The notes beneath the pieces are model-generated. The model worked only from the letters and a program-made list of their open reading frames with translations, was not told where the DNA came from and ran no database searches. Shown in pieces: positions 48,856-60,898 of a stretch of DNA of 64,000 nt. Every line of letters begins with the position of its first letter. The first letter of the stretch is position 1. Origin of the DNA: Phallusia mammillata (taxonomy: Eukaryota > Chordata > Ascidiacea > Phlebobranchia > Ascidiidae); the NCBI GenBank assembly GCA_003260075.1, contig QLIY01000378.1, positions 63,704 through 127,703 on the forward strand, in the 5' to 3' direction. Position numbers and translations under genes: made by a program.

Positions 48856-51800
48856 ATGAAGGTGTTAGTTTTAGTTGTGTTGGTTACTTGCCTTGCTTGG
48901 GACAGCGGCTACTGCTTGTCGCAATTGCGTTTGAGGCAGTTGAAGCTGGAAATGGAGGAAATGCGAAAACAAGACCCAACGTCTGATTTGTGGATCGAAC
49001 AGAGGCTTGATAACTTCCCCCCCCCCCCCACCCCTAGTTTATGGTTTTGGTTATGGAAATAACAACAGATATCGTTAAACTCGCCACAAGTACTGGTTCC
49101 CGTTTTTAACACTCCAATGTATTTTCAACGCAGAGATATTTTATGACAAACGAACCCCCCCCCCCCACCCCTAGTTTATGGTTTTGGTTATGGAAATAAC
49201 AACAGATATCGTAAACCTCGCCACAAGTACTGGTTCCCGTTTTTAACACTCCAATGTATTTTTAACGCAGAGATATTTCATGGCAAACGAGTATGATTCG
49301 CCAAGTGGGCCGGTTTTTCTGCAAATTGGCGGTGAAGGTCCTGCCAACCCAATCTGGATGAGTGAAGGTCACTGGATTGAAATGGCTCAAACTGTTAACG
49401 CTCTTTGCTTTATGATAGAGCATCGGTTTTACGGCAAAAGCCATCCTACAGAGTAAGTGTCTTGTTTTTATCTAAAGTTCGCTTTTGAATAGGATTGGGA
49501 ACCCTCGAGATGAAAGATCCTTGAAATTGGAATAAAATATCTTTATTTTATTTTTCCAAGTTTAAAGGTTTTAAGGCTTCATAGTTGGACGATTTCGAGT
49601 AATATTCAGCGCTTGTGGATTGTCTTCTCACAATTAATGGCTCTTTTGAAACGGACGTAATGCAAATGCGTGTAAACTCTTGTTGTAAAACCTCATTTAT
49701 TTCGTGTCTAAAACCTTGAGCAGTACATTTAAATTAAATATTCCTCTTGTTTGGGTCCTCACGAGGCCTTGCGACCTTTTTCTGGACAAACTACTGATGA
49801 AAACCTGTTTTTGCAGGGATGTAAGTTCAAGTAACCTGTCGTACTTGAGCAGCGAGCAAGCATTAGCAGATATTGCAAACTTTATCGTCAATATGACAGA
49901 GAAGCACAACTTGGGAAATCGAAAATGGATCGTGTTTGGGGGTTCCTATTCTGGTGAGAACTTCTGTGCTGGAATACAAAAGAAGCTGTACACAAATTGA
50001 CTTACAAACAGCTTTGTGCCATTTTATAGTCAAGTTAATGTTTCTTACTGATGTAATTTGTTTCTTGTGCCCCCCCCCCGTTTGGGGGTTCCTATTCTGG
50101 TGAGAACTTCTGTGCTGGAATACAAAAAAAGCTGTACACAAATTGACTGACAAACAGCTTTGTGCCATTTTATAGTCAAGTTAATGTCTCTTACTGATGT
50201 AATTTGTTTCTTGTATAGTGGGTAAAATTGATTTCAATTTCTGCTTGCTGCATAAGGTTTCAATACATTAATGGGGTTAGCATTGGAAGTGCTTTTTACA
50301 TTCGGGTGGTAATTTTAGTCAAATAAAAACACTCAATCGAGGAAAACTAGTATTTGAAATAGCAAAATCCACATAACTGGTACAACTCTACCCTTGAGCT
50401 AACTTCCCTCTCAAACGTGTTTTCGCCTACCGTAACAGGACGTTTCAATTTATCATTGGGGTGAATACCAGAGGGTATAATAACAATCAAGATAGCGTAG
50501 CAAAAGTTTATTCATCATGATTTAAATGTACATTTTTACAGGTGCACTGGCCATTTGGGCTCGCCTGAAATATCCACACCTTGTGTTTGGTGCAGAATCA
50601 GCAAGCGCCCCGTTGCATGCACTCGTCGATTTTACAGGTAAACTAAGCCAAATCTGTTGCCGGATATAGTCCCTTCCGTTCCCATGCTTTTTTACCAAAC
50701 AACGTATCAGCTACTTTGCTGATTGAATCAAAAAGTGTGCTGTAACTCAAATGTAGACTCCACTTTACTTGATCGAAATTCTAAAGTATACTGAGTCAAG
50801 GGCCCAAAGTAAGGACATTACTACAATCACAAACTAAACAACAGTTGTATGTGTGATTTTGGGTTATGTAACACTATACCCTAATTTGTCAAAAATCATA
50901 TTTTGAAGTTACAAGTAAAGACTTTAATAATATCCCGCAAAGTTGTTTTTATTTTGGAAACCCCTTTTTAGCAACTGCTTTTCTTCTGTAGTACAGTTTA
51001 ATTTTTAGCACAAATATGCCGCCCCCCCCCCCTTTATTTTGGAAACCCCTTTTTAGCAACTGCTTTTCTTCTGTAGTACAATTTAATTTTTAGCACACAT
51101 TGGCCGTAAAAAGTGTGTTTTAGTAAAGGAAAAAAACCTACCTTAATATAATTAAGTTATATAAACTCATAACTGGGATCAGCCCTGCATCATCGATGCA
51201 GAAATCATAAGGCGTTATACCGAATCAGCCAGTCACCAAACATATTGCTGTCTTATATTTGTACCATTGAGAAAACCTGTTCCACAGGATATCTGGAAGT
51301 GGCGCAAGACTCCTTAACTACAATGGGAAGCGGCACTTGTGCAGATAATCTATCTCGGGCATCAGCCTTGGTAGCAAGCCACCTGAAAAGCGATGCTGGC
51401 CGCAAAGTTCTGGCGTCTTCCTTCCGTCTCTGCAAAGCACTTTCAGATGATGGATCGGATGATTCATACCTGCAAGAGTCCCTAGCCGGCAACGTGATGG
51501 ACGTGGTGCAGTATAATAGGGATAATCGGTGAGTAAGTTTTGTAATACCGATACTCAGAACCTGATAAACCATTATGTTTTTCAACACTCTTGTTGCTAT
51601 TTACGGACTTACTTTACTCACGCGGGCACTTCATAGTTGGACTTTTTACATTTTTTGGTGTTGTTTTTCAATGCTGGGTTGTCCACGTAAATGTGGCTTG
51701 AAATGTTTGCCTGATTTAGATTAAATTTTATTGGTTCGTTACTTCGTTTGACTCCATGCTATTCGGAAGTTTACTCAATTGGTCGGAAGGGAGAAATTGC

Positions 51801-54800
51801 TTTGGCCTTACAATTTTTTTTCCGTCGGACACAATGTAGTTGCCCTCCCTTTCATGAAAGTCTTAATTCCCTCAAATTTTTTTAAAAATCAAACCTTCAA
51901 AAATCTCTCAGCGAATTAAGACTTTCATTCACTTTATGTGAGCAATATACCCTATGCGTGAGAAAAACATCAAGTACACTCCCCCCCCCCTACGCAGAGT
52001 TGAACTCCCGCACTCTTGATATGTCCGGATCACCATGCCTGGACGCCAGCTACGAAAAGTAAGTTTACACATAAAAACGAAATTGTAGGAACTGTTAAGA
52101 TATGCATCACAGTTTTGGTTAGCCCAAATATTTTGGCTGATTAAGCGGTTTTGCGGATGTTGGTCAAACTTTTGTAAAAATCCGGCCAAAACATAACTTT
52201 TGCATCCCCCCCCCCAAAATCTCTCAGCGAATTAAGACTTTCATTCACTTTATGTGAGCAATAAACCCTATGCGTGAGAAAAACATCAAGTAATTTCATG
52301 TTTATTGTTGAAGATTTCAAAATTGTCAAAAAAATATTGAAGGATAGATGATTTAAATTAATGTTTACATGAATTTGAATTTATTACCCATTGTTGCTTC
52401 AAATTTTGAAACCAATAACATCTAGAAAATGCAGAATCAGATTTAACCTAATAATGTTGTCTTGCGATTTTACCTATATTGTCACTAAAATGATGTTCCT
52501 TGACAGACACTTTGAAGGAGGCGGCAAGAGTCTTACCATCAAGGATGTGTGTCGCATCATGGATGACGTCACCATCGGCGACGAAATGAAACGCTACGCA
52601 GAGTTGAACTCCCGCACTCTTGATATGTCCGGATCACCATGCTTGGACGCCAGCTACGAAAAGTAAGTCTACACATAAAAACGAAATTATGCATCAAAGT
52701 TTTGGTTAGCCCAAATATTTTGGCCGATTAAGCGGTTTTGCGGATTTTGGCCCAAACTTTTGTAAAAATCCGGCCAAAACATAACTTTTGCACAAAATAA
52801 TGCCTTAACTTTTAACTTTGTCGCCGATTTTAGCATCTTAAATTAACTTGGTGTTGTAACTAGAAAACACGAATCACGTTGTCTGTACAGTTTTGGGTAA
52901 TTTTTATCGTACTGTATTGTGGAAGTAGTTTTTGGGTGTTATAAACGAGTTACTTGTATCAACAACACAAAGCTCAGTTGATAACATCCATCAGAATGGG
53001 GATATCGGGTTTCTACTAATTCGGCCATATCGTCGAATATTCGGGCCCGAACATTTAGAGACGGTTTTGGTGCTTCGCCAGTTAAAAGTGTTAAGCCGGC
53101 TACTTTAAAACAGATTGGGCAACCATATATTTGCGTGCTTGCTACTAACTACAATGTAATCATAAGGAATTCGTGCAAACTCTTGGGGCTTTTCCCCAGG
53201 TGAATTCAGCTTTTTGATTTGACTCTTTTGGTTTAAGTCCCCCCCCCCCATATATTTGCGTGCTTGCTACTAACTACAATGTAATCATAAGGAATTTTCA
53301 GCTTTTTGATTTGACTCTTTTGGTTTAAGCGATGTTGCAGACCAGTGTGTTAAGCGCGGTGTTACTCTCTTTATTTTTCCTTCTTTAAAGTTTAGTAATC
53401 TTTTTGCTTAGGATTATAGCGAAATTGCACACATAAAAAAATCCCAGACTGGATATGCTGTTGTATGCAATGCTTCACAGCAAACTTGTATTTCACCCTT
53501 GCTTGTGTAGATACCTAGAAGACATGAGCAACACCTCATGGACTTCAGCGATTGGCGGTCGTCAGTGGGTTTACCAGACTTGCTCGGAGTTTGGCTGGTA
53601 TCAGACCTCGGATTCCCCGCACCAGCCATTCGTTGGCTTCGGGCTCAAACACGCCCTGCATCAATGCCAGGTCGCATATGGAATTTCACAGGAACACGTC
53701 CAAGAAGCGGTAAAGAGGTCAAACGAGAATTACGGTGGTCGCTCTGTAGCAGAAGTTGTATCGAGAGTGACTTTGTATAATGGAGGCATTGACCCGTGGT
53801 CCAACGTCTCTTATGTGGTACGAGACCTCCAATCGCCGCGAGAGCAACAAATAAGGTGCGTGTGTTTTTTGTTACATGTCAGCTTCTTTAAGTGTCTTTA
53901 CCCTGCTATGATTGGTCCTTAATTGATTGGGAGCAAAAACGATTTTAGAGTACTCAACCCCCCCCCCCGAGCAACAAATAAGGTGCGTGTGTTTTTTGTT
54001 ACATGTCAGCTTCTTTGAGTGTCTTTACCCTGCTATGATTGGTCCTTTATTGATTGGGAGCAAAAACGATTTTAGAGTACTCAAAAATAGATACAGCAAA
54101 CCTCGGTCAAACCGGATTCGGTTAATCCGGATATTGGCCTAAATTGGACAAAACTTGAGGTACAAATGGTTTGTAATGTGGCAAGACTTGAATTAACCGA
54201 CATCGGTTGATCCAGATCTTCACATAATCCGGACAATTTTTTTGTTTCAAACGGGTCAGGTTACCAATTACCAAATTTTAAATGAACTGAATTACTTAAA
54301 AATGCAAAATAAAACAGACAGTTCCACCGCGGACTCATAACGCAGTCAGGCGTTGCCCGTTCACTGAAACTATAAATGAAACAATGTACAATCGAAATAT
54401 ACATAGATAAACAAATACACATTGTTTATCTTAGCTGATACGATCGAACTGTTGATCCCCTTCAGCATACAAGGCAGGCAATGGTGCTTGTGATTCGACT
54501 TTCGGCGGTTTCTCCACTGAGCCTGTGTAGCTCAGTTGGTAGAGCGTGAGTCCCGGAAAGACTCCTGTCGTGGGTTCGAATCCCACCGCAGGCTAATCTA
54601 GCCTATGCCTTGCCATATGGGAATGCTTGGGAAACCAGCTGATTCGGTACACGCATTTAATAGGCCTGGGGTACTACGAAATATAGGGTTTAAACATTGT
54701 GTGGATTCAGTAATAACGGTAACTGATTTAAGCATTTTTTGAGGAACATTTGTTTCAGACAGGTTTGATGAAAAAGTATTTTAAAACTTGTCCAGGAAAC

Positions 54801-56144
54801 AAACTTCAATTGGCGTTTTATGCAATTCAAGCAAAAATACGCTTGAATATAACAACACAGCGTTAACTTAAGTTAGGATTTAAGTATATTTGGAGTCGAT
54901 AAAATGGACTTCAATAAGCTTTAAACCAGGGGTGCCCAACCTTTTTTGACTCAAGATCGACTTCTGAGGTAGTCCGACTCCCGGGATCTACCCTTCCAAT
55001 CCGAATTAACAATATAATGCAAGCCTACGTGATTATTACCAAAGAATAACTTGCATTTTTACGACCCCTGTTTATCGTTATTGTCGTGTTGTGGGTGTGA
55101 CTTTTACACTGCATTGAGCATCATTTCTAAAATTTATTTAATGCTAATCTTTGGAATAGAAAAAAGTACCAGCAATAAGTAAGTAACGATTACTTTTGTG
55201 ACGTAACAAAGCGCCCCATGAGTATTTGTGATGTTAGCTTATCAACAAATCCTAATAAATAACTTTCAAAATAAGGTCATGTATGTACAGCAACATTCGT
55301 CCAAATCGCGTTACAAAAAAAACTATTTGAGATAATTTTCTGCATGCCTCGCGATCGACTCGATATCAGTCCGAGATCGACCAGACGGGTTGGGCACCCC
55401 TGCTTTAAACCTAATTTGAACGATCATGGTCACAGGCGCGAGAACTTAATCGTGCTATTTACCGACATTGAAAAATGTTTAAACATTGTACCGGTTTTTG
55501 CTTGACAGTATTTGCGGACAAGTCAGTAACATGTGGATCATGTTGCAAAACATAAGTCAATGCAAGAAAATCGCCGGTGCCAAGTGGTGTGCAAATTCAG
55601 GGCCTAATACTGTTTACATCAACATACAAGCATGCTGCAGACAGTCCACACTTTTTCAACGCATAACTTCGCATCAGAGTAGCTGGTGACAAGACATTGA
55701 CCGTATATGCTAGTGTTGCCATGTTACAGCACTCTCGTTTATTGGGAGTAACAGACTGAAAAGCCATCCTTAACCAAATCTGTTTAATGCCCTAACTGGG
55801 CTTAAACCACGGAGAAACTCGATTCAAATGGCTAAGCAATAGCTTGAAAAGCAAGGCGATTGACTGATACCTCATAGGTCGAAACGGCGTTACCTGTCTG
55901 CAACTTATTATTATGTGATACAGCTTCATGCTTTTACAACACATACACTTTCTACTACAGATTTGGGCCGATTCTTTCCATGCAAAAGAAGGTAAACCGA
56001 AAGGAACCACCTGGAATTTTGACTTTTTTCGTTCCTGATACGGCCCACTGTGCCATTATGTATCCCTCGTCACAAAATGATTCTCTGTTTCTCAAAGAAG
56101 CCAGAAAAGATGTTCAAACGGCCTTGCTAAGTTGGCTTGCTTGA
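48856..56144 (+). CDS. S28 serine carboxypeptidase, PRSS16-like
   Basis: Exons: 48856 to about 49016 (end unclear), 49271-49452, 49817-49953, 50542-50637, 51288-51528, 52507-52662, 53511-53855, 55961-56144 (TGA). Phases match from 49271 onward. The N terminus is a signal peptide ([13 protein letters not shown]). Family motifs in order: [32 protein letters not shown], catalytic Ser in GGSYSG, catalytic Asp in YNGGIDPW, catalytic His in [10 protein letters not shown]. Total is about 500 residues, close to human PRSS16. It would cleave prolyl or related peptides in an endolysosome or outside the cell. After LDNF the coding frame runs into a C tract (49017-49029). The roughly ten residues expected before RYF, and the exon 1 splice donor, are missing. 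Either assembly damage or a real lesion explains this. AATAAA is at 56398. Confidence 0.93.
49017..49291. repeat. 125-bp duplication with two C tracts, cutting exons 1 and 2
   Basis: C13 (49017-49029), copy 1 49030-49154, C12 (49155-49166), copy 2 49167-49291. Each copy starts ACCCCTAG and ends inside protease exon 2 (AGATATTT..CAAACGA). Only the second copy continues into the full exon. Confidence 0.92.
49934..50216. repeat. 136-bp duplication of the exon 3 end, joined by C10
   Basis: Copies at 49934-50069 and 50080-50216 both contain the codons of the catalytic GGSYSG motif and the GTGAGA donor. The C run is 50070-50079. Only the first copy is attached to the full exon. Confidence 0.93.
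50948..51105. repeat. 73-bp duplication joined by C11
   Basis: Copies at 50948-51020 and 51033-51105 flank the C run 51022-51032. Intronic in the protease gene. Confidence 0.9.
51174..51240 (-). repeat. SINE-like repeat fragment, inverted
   Basis: The reverse strand reads GGCTGATTCGGTA..CATCGATGATGCAGGGCTGATCCCAG, matching the ends of the element at 45827-45960 with an internal deletion. Confidence 0.6.
51901..52794. repeat. Nested duplication X1-C10-Y1-C10-X2-exon-Y2
   Basis: X1 is 51901-51980, the C run 51981-51990, Y1 51991-52205, the C run 52206-52215, X2 from 52216 and Y2 52595-52794. Y contains the last 68 bp of protease exon 6 plus intron. The first unit lacks the roughly 300 bp between X and Y that hold the exon's start. 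Confidence 0.92.
53124..53329. repeat. Duplication joined by C11
   Basis: Copies at 53125-53238 and 53250-53329. Copy 2 lacks about 36 bp that copy 1 holds between two GAATT repeats. The C run is 53239-53249. Confidence 0.9.
53840..54085. repeat. 118-bp duplication of the exon 7 end, joined by C11
   Basis: Copies at 53840-53957 and 53969-54085 include the last codons of protease exon 7 (EQQI) and its GTGCGT donor. The C run is 53958-53968. Confidence 0.93.
54094..54260. mobile_element. pogo/Tigger-like MITE, right end decayed
   Basis: TA followed by CAGCAAACCTCGGTCAAACC matches the left end of 7537, and the interior (GGTTAATCCGGATATTGGCC) matches too. The right end is degenerate. It lies in the last protease intron, right after a C-joint duplication. 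Confidence 0.7.
54521..54594 (+). tRNA. tRNA-like sequence, probably SINE head or pseudo-tRNA
   Basis: A full cloverleaf can be drawn: acceptor GCCTGTG/CGCAGGC, D arm GCTC/GAGC, anticodon stem GAGTC/GACTC, T arm GTGGG/CCCAC. It has intact A box (TAGCTCAGTTGG) and B box (GGTTCGAATCC). The anticodon loop is CCGGAAA, so U33 is missing and no normal anticodon can be read. There is also one extra base before the anticodon stem. With the repeat body just downstream (54621-54690), a tRNA-derived SINE is more likely than a working tRNA. Confidence 0.6.
54621..54690 (+). repeat. SINE-like body next to tRNA-like head
   Basis: GGGAATGCTTGGGAAACCAG..AATAGGCCTGG is about 90% identical to 45827-45895, which lacks the tRNA-like part. 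Confidence 0.7.
54927..55402. mobile_element. hAT MITE with perfect 8-bp target duplication
   Basis: The 476-bp element starts CAGGGGTGCCCAACCTTTTT and ends GGGTTGGGCACCCCTG. It is flanked by CTTTAAAC at 54919-54926 and 55403-55410. It lies in the last intron of the protease gene. Confidence 0.93.
55660..55860. repeat. Dispersed repeat shared with 23220-23380
   Basis: TAGCTGGTGAC, TTGGGAGTAA, CTAACTGGGC and GGCTAAGCAATAGC appear in the same order as in the earlier copy. Diverged. Confidence 0.55.
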
Positions 56145-57553
56145 GTTTTGGAGTTTCATGCAAAAATATCATGTGCAATTTTTTTAGTCGTTCATATTCA
56201 TGACCCTTCTACCAAATGTCTATACGCTGTAGCAAACACATTTGTGGCAACATGATTTTCAAGCCATGTCATGTAGCAAATTGGTCAATGTGATACGTTT
56301 GATATGTTTTAAGTTGTCCAGCTGTTTTTCAAATGTCATGAGCAAAAATTCAAAATTTTAAGAACATTATACACAGGCTTTAAAGTAGCATGACAAAAAA
56401 TAAACCGCCAGAGAGCATTGTACGTAGAGGATGTTCGCTGTTGTATTCTTCATCCGCTAACACTATAAAAGTTTTGCATTTGACCCCATTTTTAATCATG
56501 TTTGGTAGGTGTTCGAAATCGGGTTATTATTGTATATTTTATGCACTGTTGCCACACGACATTCCCTTGCAAGTGAATGGATGATGCGTGTAAAATGATT
56601 TGTACTGAAAAAGCAACTACATTTGTTTTTTCTTTGAACTAATTTAGTCTTTTCACACAAAATATTTGATTAGGCTTGATGAACACAAAAGCCAATTAGG
56701 CTGCAAAAACGGATCGCCTGTACTGAACAACGTTTTGTATATCATAAACGTTTTCTATCACAACAAATCACGAAGTAACAATTATTTAAATGTGCAATTA
56801 ATGAAAGATGAAAATTAGTGTGCAAATTTTTCGTCGTTCTGTTTTTTTTGGTCACTGTTACTTTTCTTTTCAAACACAATAAATTATGTTCATTTAAACG
56901 ATTTGGCTTGAAAGACATCATCGCAAATAGCGGTTTTTAGTGCGATGCTTGCGACTGATTTCAATTCTTATTTTGTTTCTGCGCAGATCAATGCGCTTGG
57001 TCCTATTTTCTGCAACCTAATAGTGTGGTTAGAATCACTTTTTACTGGTAGTTCTTGACTCAATATATGGGTGTTTGGTAAAAAACAGAGTGAAGACAAC
57101 TTCTGGTTTACAAGTGGGGTCATTTGTCTAATCAATTTATAGGCCAATAAATGATAAAGGTTGAACTACAAGAACGAGTTTAGTGTTAAACAGCACTAAA
57201 TTTGCATTGCACGTGATTTAAAAACTCCCATTGTGAACGGCAAGGCACTAAAATTTATTGTGAAATCGTTTTTTTTTTTTTGAGAACTACTGAAGATAGA
57301 GGCTTATGTAAGACTAAAAAACGCGATTTTAAATATTGATTGTTGATTCGACAATTTTCACTTATTTCCTATTTTCGATGCTGTTTCCATTAATGATTAA
57401 TACAAAACAAAATTATGCTATCGCTTCGGGATTTAGATTAAAAGTTAATGAATTTAAAACGATTTAGGCATTGTACTACCACGTAACCTCCAACAGCCAA
57501 CGCAACACAAAAGCATGCCAGGACAATTTTGAACTCTTTTACTAGCTGTCCCA
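56145..57553. other. Convergent intergenic region, no gene seen
   Basis: 3' flanks of the protease (+) and the sulfotransferase-like gene (-). AATAAA at 56398 may serve the protease. AT-rich; no supported exon. Confidence 0.6.
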
Positions 57554-58645
57554 TTAATGTCCTCTCTTGTTTTTGTGAGGAAACGGAAAACTAGGAACCG
57601 GTACACCCAGGAAGTCACATAAAGGTTTCCAACCATCCTTTACTTCATAAACCAAAAGTTGATTCTTTGGCACAACCTGTAGATAAAATGCAACTGATAA
57701 ATCTTGCGTCAAAAAGGACCACATTTCAATCTTTTTTTAAATAATTTTGTACTTTTGCATTTGCAATTTGTGGACACTTTTTCAGAAGGCTTAGCCAGCC
57801 GACTAATGCACTTTGAAAACGTTTTTTTTTTTCTTCAAACGATGTGAAATCCAAAACGCCCATTATATTTTACCTGCTTCACTAAACGTTCATGTTTTCG
57901 AATCAATTTTATAATCGCTTCTTTGTGACGTAACTGAAACCCCTGCCCGACCCATGCCTCCTTGCTGTTAGAGTAGACTTGCACTGTTGACAACGAATTT
58001 AAAATCAGGTATGTGCATACTTAAAGTAGTTACTGTGGAATTATCACACAACATTCATGATCATCAATGTTAAACAAATGAACTGTCTCAAAAGATTCAA
58101 AAAAACATTCAAAAAGTGTAGAAAAGGGCGTTTGTTCACAAATTTGCAATTAGGCAAAAGGCAGAAAAATTAAACAGCAGCTTTTTTGAGAAAATACCCA
58201 GCCGGCTGAGGATCGTTTTTACTACAACTAATAAAGCAAAAACGGCATGTGGCAAATTACTATTTACCTTTGAATACAATGCAACGGATAATAGTCCTTA
58301 AATAAACGTGTTTTCAAAAGGTATGCTCTCTCGGTTAGAGCTTTAAAGCGCTTAAGCGTGAAAATTTTCACAAAATAAAGCTGATTTTCGCATCAATTTT
58401 TTTCAATTGAAATTATAAATTAGTATATCAACCGACCAGCTTCAATTAGAAATCTGCGAAGACGGCATCCTGTCAAAGTGATTGTCAACATCAGTTTGAA
58501 CATGACATCGTTGTTTACAATGTCGAACTGGTTCTTGAGGCTTCGATACCAGTTGTCTTCGTCCCTGATCGTTAAAATGACCTACACAGAAGGTATTTCA
58601 AACATGACGTTCTAATGTTGTATATTTTGAAAGCTGTTAAAAATG

Positions 58646-58708
<63 letters not shown>

Positions 58709-59144
58709 TTCAATTTACTTGGCTTCTTTTGCAATAATTTAAAATGTTTATTTCTCGTTTTTCGTACTTTACGCCATGAGTTTGTTTAGTATAACGTTGT
58801 GAAATATGCTCAAAAGTTGGTGTAATGTGTACCTCTTCAACACCAATCACCACACATCAAAATGCACAGTTGGGATAAAAAGCAAATCGAACCTTAGTGT
58901 CGGGAAAAGCGTCAAATATTTCTTCCCAATGAATACAGCAAGGGTTGTCCATTACAGCATTGACGTTTTTGAACATGCGTTTCATGTCTTCTACTTTGAA
59001 ACCGCCTCGAATTTGCCTCACCCAATCATCCCCAAGATACCAGAAATTCTCCAACCAATCATACACTTCATAGCCCAACAGAGTTAAGGCTGCGTTCATT
59101 GATTTGGTGCCAGTCTTTGGCAGCCCTGCTACTATCACTTTCAT
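57554..59144 (-). CDS. P-loop sulfotransferase-like protein
   Basis: Exons, transcript order: 59144-58893, 58581-58437, 57983-57874, 57676-57554, phases matching. The protein begins MKVIVAGLPKTGTKS, the 5'-phosphosulfate (PAPS) loop at the very N terminus, as in the Sulfotransfer_4-type family. It continues NPCCIHWEEIF, VILTIRDEDNWYRSL (PAPS 3'-phosphate region), a Trp-rich stretch (EAWVGQGFQLRHKE) and FLGVPVPSFPFPHKNK. About 210 residues would be made. In frame it stops at TAA just after PHKNKRGH. One extra base would open a further 40 or so codons encoding a membrane helix (ACFCVALAVGGYVVVQCL), so a one-base deletion or sequencing error in the last exon is likely. The exon 1 donor (AAG|GTTCGA) is weak. 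Substrate unknown. A C56 tract lies in intron 1. Confidence 0.78.
58649..58704 (+). repeat. Poly-C tract, 56 nt
   Basis: Pure C run in the first intron of the sulfotransferase-like gene. No duplicated flanks. Confidence 0.95.
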
Positions 59145-59404
59145 CTTATTGTCTTTCCTTTTAGCAACTTACTGACACTTTAAATTTACAATTAGGGTTG
59201 GAAACCTAAAATTTCAGAGTTGGACAATTATTATTACTTTTGGCCTTCTTTCTGGCTGTCTTTAGCCACTATCATTTGCTTTAATCTCTGTTGCGCACAC
59301 AAACAAGGCTTCATCTTTTAATTTTAAATTTCTATGTTAAATAACGCCTCGTGCAATAACCTTTGCAAAACCTCCAATTTAACCACAATAAACGTAAGTT
59401 TGAA

Positions 59405-59465
59405 ATGTTACAGATACAGGTTTCTGCCGAATCGAAATTTCGCCGATTCGGCACCTCCCTAATTT
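59405..59465. mobile_element. hAT-like terminal fragment
   Basis: GCCGAATCGAAATTTCGCCGATTCGGC is palindromic and next to CACCTCCCTA, resembling the GGGATGTGCCGAACC end at 10597. Confidence 0.35.
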
Positions 59466-59809
59466 CAATCTGACTTTAGGTTGTTGGTAATAATGAAAAC
59501 AGCATATCCTTATATTTACTGCTTAGAATCAATTGATTGAGCACAGTATCTGACCTTCTGACAGGCAACATACTTAACGACGATCACTGTTTTTGTTCAA
59601 GTACAACTCTAAATGTTGTTGTTTTTTCTTGCGTTCACAGAACTGACGATGTGAATAGGCGAAATATATATTTTTATCTGTTTCTTTAGAAAACCTGTTT
59701 CCATATGTAGAGTTTAAATTTACTGTTTTTTACTTATTTTGTGAGCGGCTAGTAGTTTTTGGCATGTGTGTGTGCACGTCTGACCATGGCAGATAAAAGT
59801 ACAACACTA

Positions 59810-59930
59810 CACCTAAGTACTCGGTAATCGTACTCGTTACTCGGTATCGAAGGTATATACATGTGGTACTCGTACTCGGTATCGGTACTCGCTTCAAAAC
59901 CTGATATCGTCCCATCACTACTATGAAGTA
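59810..59930. mobile_element. hAT-like terminal fragment
   Basis: Repeated TACTCGGTA motifs end in CTGATATCGTCCCATCACTA. Its complement TAGTGATGGGACGATATCAG is a hAT-like end. The partner end was not found. Confidence 0.4.
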
Positions 59931-59988
59931 TAAGCGGCTAGTAGCTATGAAGTGTACAAGTTACATTTCTAATCATATTCTACCTTAG

Positions 59989-60625
59989 CATTTTGAAAGG
60001 CATCAAATATTTCTTCCCAATGGATACAGCAAGGGTTGTCCAATACAGCATCAACTTTGTCGTCTCGTACTTACTTGACTCATTATTTCCCTTGCTATTA
60101 CGTGACAATCGCTAGCTTTTGCGTAACAGTAAAATTGGAAGGCTATTGTATGAGAGTTATAATGATTGGTTCATGTACCGTACAACGTGGCAGGGTGAGG
60201 TGACTTTATAACTTGAAGTAAATTGCTATGTCAAATTTTTAAGAAATAGAGGTAAATTAGCCTAAGTGTTATTGTTCCGACGGACTTTTTTAAGTAAACG
60301 TTGTTTGTTGTGATTGTCGGTGAGTGTTTATTGCCACATGTGGCCTAAATCTGGGTTATAGCTATACATGTATGTAAAGTTCTACAGTGCTTAAATGTTA
60401 TTGTGTGTAAACTGTACTAATTGACCTGCCTCGCAAAATAGTTGGTTAGTGCATTTTGGTTCTAGCTACTGTTGTCGCTGTGGGTTTTTGTAAACAAGAT
60501 TCGGGATGTGTGATTTGTGATTTGTGTGGTATAGGTAGGTTAGTTTTAACGTTTCAAATTCTTTGTGGGACCTAGCCTTGCAGGTATAGGCTAACAGAGT
60601 CAAGGCTGCGTTGCTATTCTTTTAA
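59989..60625 (-). pseudogene. Broken sulfotransferase-like copy
   Basis: Minus strand 60063-59989 encodes DNPCCIHWEEIFDAF followed by a good donor (AAG|GTAGAA). Minus strand 60625-60594 encodes NAALTLL, the start region of the same exon. They are about 530 bp apart instead of 140, so foreign sequence interrupts the exon. The P-loop itself is lost. Confidence 0.7.
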
Positions 60626-60898
60626 TTAATTATGGTCACACGACATCACTTTTTTGGTCCCGATCAAGTTTTATGTCTGTTGATGGGTCAGGCCCGCCGT
60701 ACCAGTAATGGTAATTGATTTACTAGCAAGCAACTGTGTATTTGGCGTTATAAACAAGGCACTATAGCCAAATAAGGTTACAACTTTAAGGGACGTTTTG
60801 TTGCCATAACGCAAGTAAGTTTGTTCAAAAGAAACAGCTTTCTTGCTTTTCTCAAGATTTTAAAATGATTCGTACAAAACTACATAAACTAACCCAAA

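Noticed and set aside
54521-54594. A functional nuclear tRNA-Ser (anticodon GGA)
   Set aside because: The loop lacks U33 and there is no long variable arm, which tRNA-Ser requires.
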